From Streptomyces sp. SA15 (GTDB taxonomy: Bacteria > Actinomycetota > Actinomycetes > Streptomycetales > Streptomycetaceae): a DNA stretch of 48,351 bases. This document shows positions 47,518-48,351 of this stretch, piece after piece. The notes beneath the pieces are model-generated. The model was not told the DNA's origin. It saw only the letters and a program-made list of their open reading frames with translations, and made no database searches. Within the stretch, counting starts at the first letter, position 1. Every line of letters starts with the position of its first letter. The position numbers and the translations under genes were made by a program. The stretch covers positions 1 to 48,351 of the forward strand of contig NZ_NTGE01000124.1 of NCBI RefSeq assembly GCF_002291145.1, in the 5' to 3' direction.

Positions 47518-48351
47518 TTAAAAGGGGGATCCGGCGGGCGCCGACGTGATGAAGTCCATCGCATGGTCGACGACCGCCTGCTCGCCCAGCACCTTGCGGT
47601 GCCCCAGGCCACGGGTGAGCACCAGCTCCGCCCGGTCGCCGTATGCGGCCTTCAGCGCGTGCGCCTGCGCGACCGGGACCATTTCGTCGTCCGTGTCATG
47701 AATGATCCGCATCGGTACGTCGATCTCCTCGGGCGCACGCGTGGCGTCGAACAGCGCCCAGCAGTCCGGGACGGACGCGAACAGCCGGTGCTCGATCCGG
47801 TGGCGCAGGTCGCGCCGCAGGCCGGGGCCGAGCCCCAGCAGCCGTACGAACTCGTCGGGAAAATGGCCGAAATCCTTCACCGCCGACACCGTGACGAGCC
47901 GCCCGCACCGTACGCCGCCGCGCAGCGACAGGAAGGCGCTGGTGGCACCGAGGGAATGGGCGACCACCGTGTGGAAGGCGCCGTAGCGGTCCTGGAGCCG
48001 GCGCGTGATCTCCCGGTACTCGAGGAGGGTGGTGCTGCGACCCTCGGAGTCCCCGTGCCCCGGCGCGTCGAAGGAGAGCGCGGTCAGGCCCAGCGCCTGA
48101 AGGCGCGGTACGAAGCCCGCGTACCGGGAGGCCCGGGACTGCCAGCCGTGCAGCATCAGCACCGGGCGTGTGCCGTCGCCCCAGCGGTAGACCCGCACCC
48201 GCCGGCCGGAGAGGGTCAGTTCCTCGGTCGCCGCCCGTTCGTGGACCGCGCGTTCGCGGGGCAGGACGCCGCCGCGCCGGAGCGGATGGCAGAACAGGGC
48301 GTAGGCGGCTCGGCCCGCGAACGCGGGCGCCGGGCGGGCGAGGGCGTTGAG
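47518..48351 (-). CDS. Alpha/beta hydrolase, lipid-region paralogue 3 (5' end outside window)
   Basis: At least 277 residues; the reading frame is open to the right edge, where LNALARPAPAFAGRAAYALF aligns with the N-terminus of hydrolase 1, so only a few codons are missing. It shares YRWGDGTRPVLMLHGWQSRA, FDAPGHGDSEGRSTTLLEYR, the nucleophile VVAHSLGATSAF, the acid in IIHDTDDEMV and His in GLGHRKVLG. It ends 5 bp from operator E. It is closer to hydrolase 1 than to hydrolase 2 by eye. Its own promoter lies outside the window. Confidence 0.88.
   Translation of the reverse strand, partial: LNALARPAPAFAGRAAYALFCHPLRRGGVLPRERAVHERAATEELTLSGRRVRVYRWGDGTRPVLMLHGWQSRASRYAGFVPRLQALGLTALSFDAPGHGDSEGRSTTLLEYREITRRLQDRYGAFHTVVAHSLGATSAFLSLRGGVRCGRLVTVSAVKDFGHFPDEFVRLLGLGPGLRRDLRHRIEHRLFASVPDCWALFDATRAPEEIDVPMRIIHDTDDEMVPVAQAHALKAAYGDRAELVLTRGLGHRKVLGEQAVVDHAMDFITSAPAGSPF

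Noticed and set aside
39029..48351. Complete polyyne or enediyne biosynthetic cluster
   Set aside because: No fatty acyl-AMP ligase, ACP or multiple membrane desaturases in the window; only the diiron desaturase and ferredoxin overlap with that theme.

Overview
The window is high-GC DNA with Streptomyces-type gene density, GTG starts, 4-bp ATGA/GTGA overlaps and actinobacterial protein families (OpcA, an InhA-like enoyl reductase, an SCO5389-type protein). It is most likely a chromosomal segment of a Streptomyces species. No rRNA, tRNA, CRISPR array, insertion sequence or phage gene was seen.

Left edge to 12.8 kb: the first codons of a dnaE-type polymerase (leftward), a LysR and an AraC regulator, then a rightward pentose-phosphate operon tkt-tal-zwf-opcA-pgi-gnd-phosphatase. 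Its genes overlap or nearly touch, and it ends at a perfect 10-bp hairpin. A beta-helix-like membrane protein follows.

12.8-17.9 kb: a quinate/shikimate locus. A QsuB-type 3-dehydroshikimate dehydratase fusion and a QsuD-type dehydrogenase run leftward. A TetR regulator and a shikimate-type MFS symporter run rightward. Two 24-bp elements of the form CTAAY-N14-RTTAG sit at the two control regions.

18.0-27.0 kb: a glyoxalase remnant and a serine hydrolase, then a cluster built on a GTP cyclohydrolase II that carries Met120 where the canonical enzyme has Tyr. With it are a creatininase-family amidohydrolase, a PTPS-fold protein lacking the catalytic triad, an MDR dehydrogenase, a GT4 glycosyltransferase, a methyltransferase, a flippase-like membrane protein and a CDP-alcohol phosphatidyltransferase. 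Together these suggest an uncharacterised pathway from GTP through a formamidopyrimidine or pterin-like intermediate to a decorated, perhaps membrane-linked, product.

27.1-34.6 kb: a leftward operon of GNAT, solute-binding lipoprotein, a DppB/DppC-like permease fused in one chain, and an MFS protein. It has no ATPase in the window. It diverges from a CooC/MinD-like ATPase plus SCO5389-type operon, and both control regions carry elements resembling metal-regulator (Fur-family) boxes. An alpha/beta hydrolase follows.

34.7-38.8 kb: a paralogous elongation factor G (FusB type) with a possible small upstream ORF, and a DHA2 exporter.

39.0-48.35 kb: the most distinctive region. It holds three paralogous alpha/beta hydrolases, an InhA-type enoyl reductase, a TetR regulator, a 57-residue protein, a patatin-like protein, an Azotobacter FdI-type seven-iron ferredoxin, a diiron acyl-ACP desaturase and an MFS exporter. 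Five copies of one 16-bp operator-like sequence (consensus RCGNNCGNTCGTGCTA) lie at five promoters here, including that of the TetR gene. This defines a probable fatty-acyl or lipid-modification regulon that continues past the right edge.
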